A stretch of DNA of 5,975 nt, taken from contig CAZCLA010000074.1 in the NCBI GenBank assembly GCA_964499285.1, positions 1-5,975 of the forward strand, written 5' to 3'. This DNA comes from JAGFIY01 sp964499285. Lineage in GTDB: Bacteria > Bacteroidota > Ignavibacteria > Ignavibacteriales > Melioribacteraceae. Below the pieces are notes generated by a model. It saw nothing but the letters and a program-made list of their open reading frames with translations, had not been told where the DNA came from and ran no database searches. Shown in pieces: positions 5,958 through 5,975 of the stretch. A program made the position numbers and the translations under genes. Each line of letters begins with the position of its first letter. The stretch's first letter is position 1.

Positions 5958-5975
5958 TAACTTAGTCTATTTTGG
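5958..5975 (-). other. Leader of the antiporter gene, no clear ribosome binding site
   Basis: The 18 bases upstream of the antiporter ATG (minus strand CCAAAATAGACTAAGTTA) lack any AGGAG-like run, unlike the other three genes. The in-frame TAG at 5967-5969 excludes an upstream start, so initiation either relies on an A/T-rich leader or the true start is the Met at residue 15. The first choice keeps the whole first membrane segment. Confidence 0.4.

Noticed and set aside
1..5975. Mobile element, CRISPR array, tRNA or toxin-antitoxin pair
   Set aside because: I looked for long direct or inverted repeats, regularly spaced repeats, transposase or recombinase motifs and small paired genes on both strands and found none.

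Overview
The window is AT-rich chromosomal DNA with closely packed, intact genes. It shows no insertion sequence, phage gene, CRISPR array, tRNA or rRNA. Protein content points to the Bacteroidota/Ignavibacteriota (FCB) group: a long KamA-family radical SAM protein of the type I associate with that group, a YghO-like GNAT protein ending in a basic RQHKRRRCY tail, and a secreted serine hydrolase with a DUF3471 tail. This placement rests on remembered family resemblance, not a search. Purine-rich ribosome binding sites stand only 3-4 bases before three of the four starts.

Layout. Bases 1-980 (minus strand) hold the first 326 codons of a KamA/lysine 2,3-aminomutase-like protein that runs off the left edge before its iron-sulfur cysteine motif. 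Bases 981-1249 are a divergent intergenic region with candidate promoter elements, an A/T tract and two short TTGT...ACAA dyads. Bases 1250-2374 (plus) encode a 374-residue acyl-CoA N-acyltransferase-fold protein. Bases 2375-2428 are a short convergent gap filled by a strong hairpin, probably a shared terminator. Bases 2429-3922 (minus) encode an exported beta-lactamase-fold serine hydrolase. Bases 3993-5957 (minus) encode a Kef/YbaL-type cation:proton antiporter with an RCK (TrkA-N/TrkA-C) regulatory module. The last 18 bases are the antiporter's upstream leader.

How the genes may work together. The antiporter and hydrolase are co-directional with a 70-base gap and may be partly co-transcribed, though a weak hairpin lies right after the antiporter stop. 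The KamA-like gene and the GNAT gene share one divergent control region. KamA enzymes paired with a GNAT acetyltransferase (AblA/AblB) make the osmolyte N-epsilon-acetyl-beta-lysine in other organisms, and a K+/H+ antiporter lies nearby, so an ion or osmotic theme can be imagined. Neither protein is a canonical AblA or AblB, so this is only a hypothesis. I see no clear sign of a wholly new system. The divergent KamA-like/GNAT pair is the most worthwhile lead.
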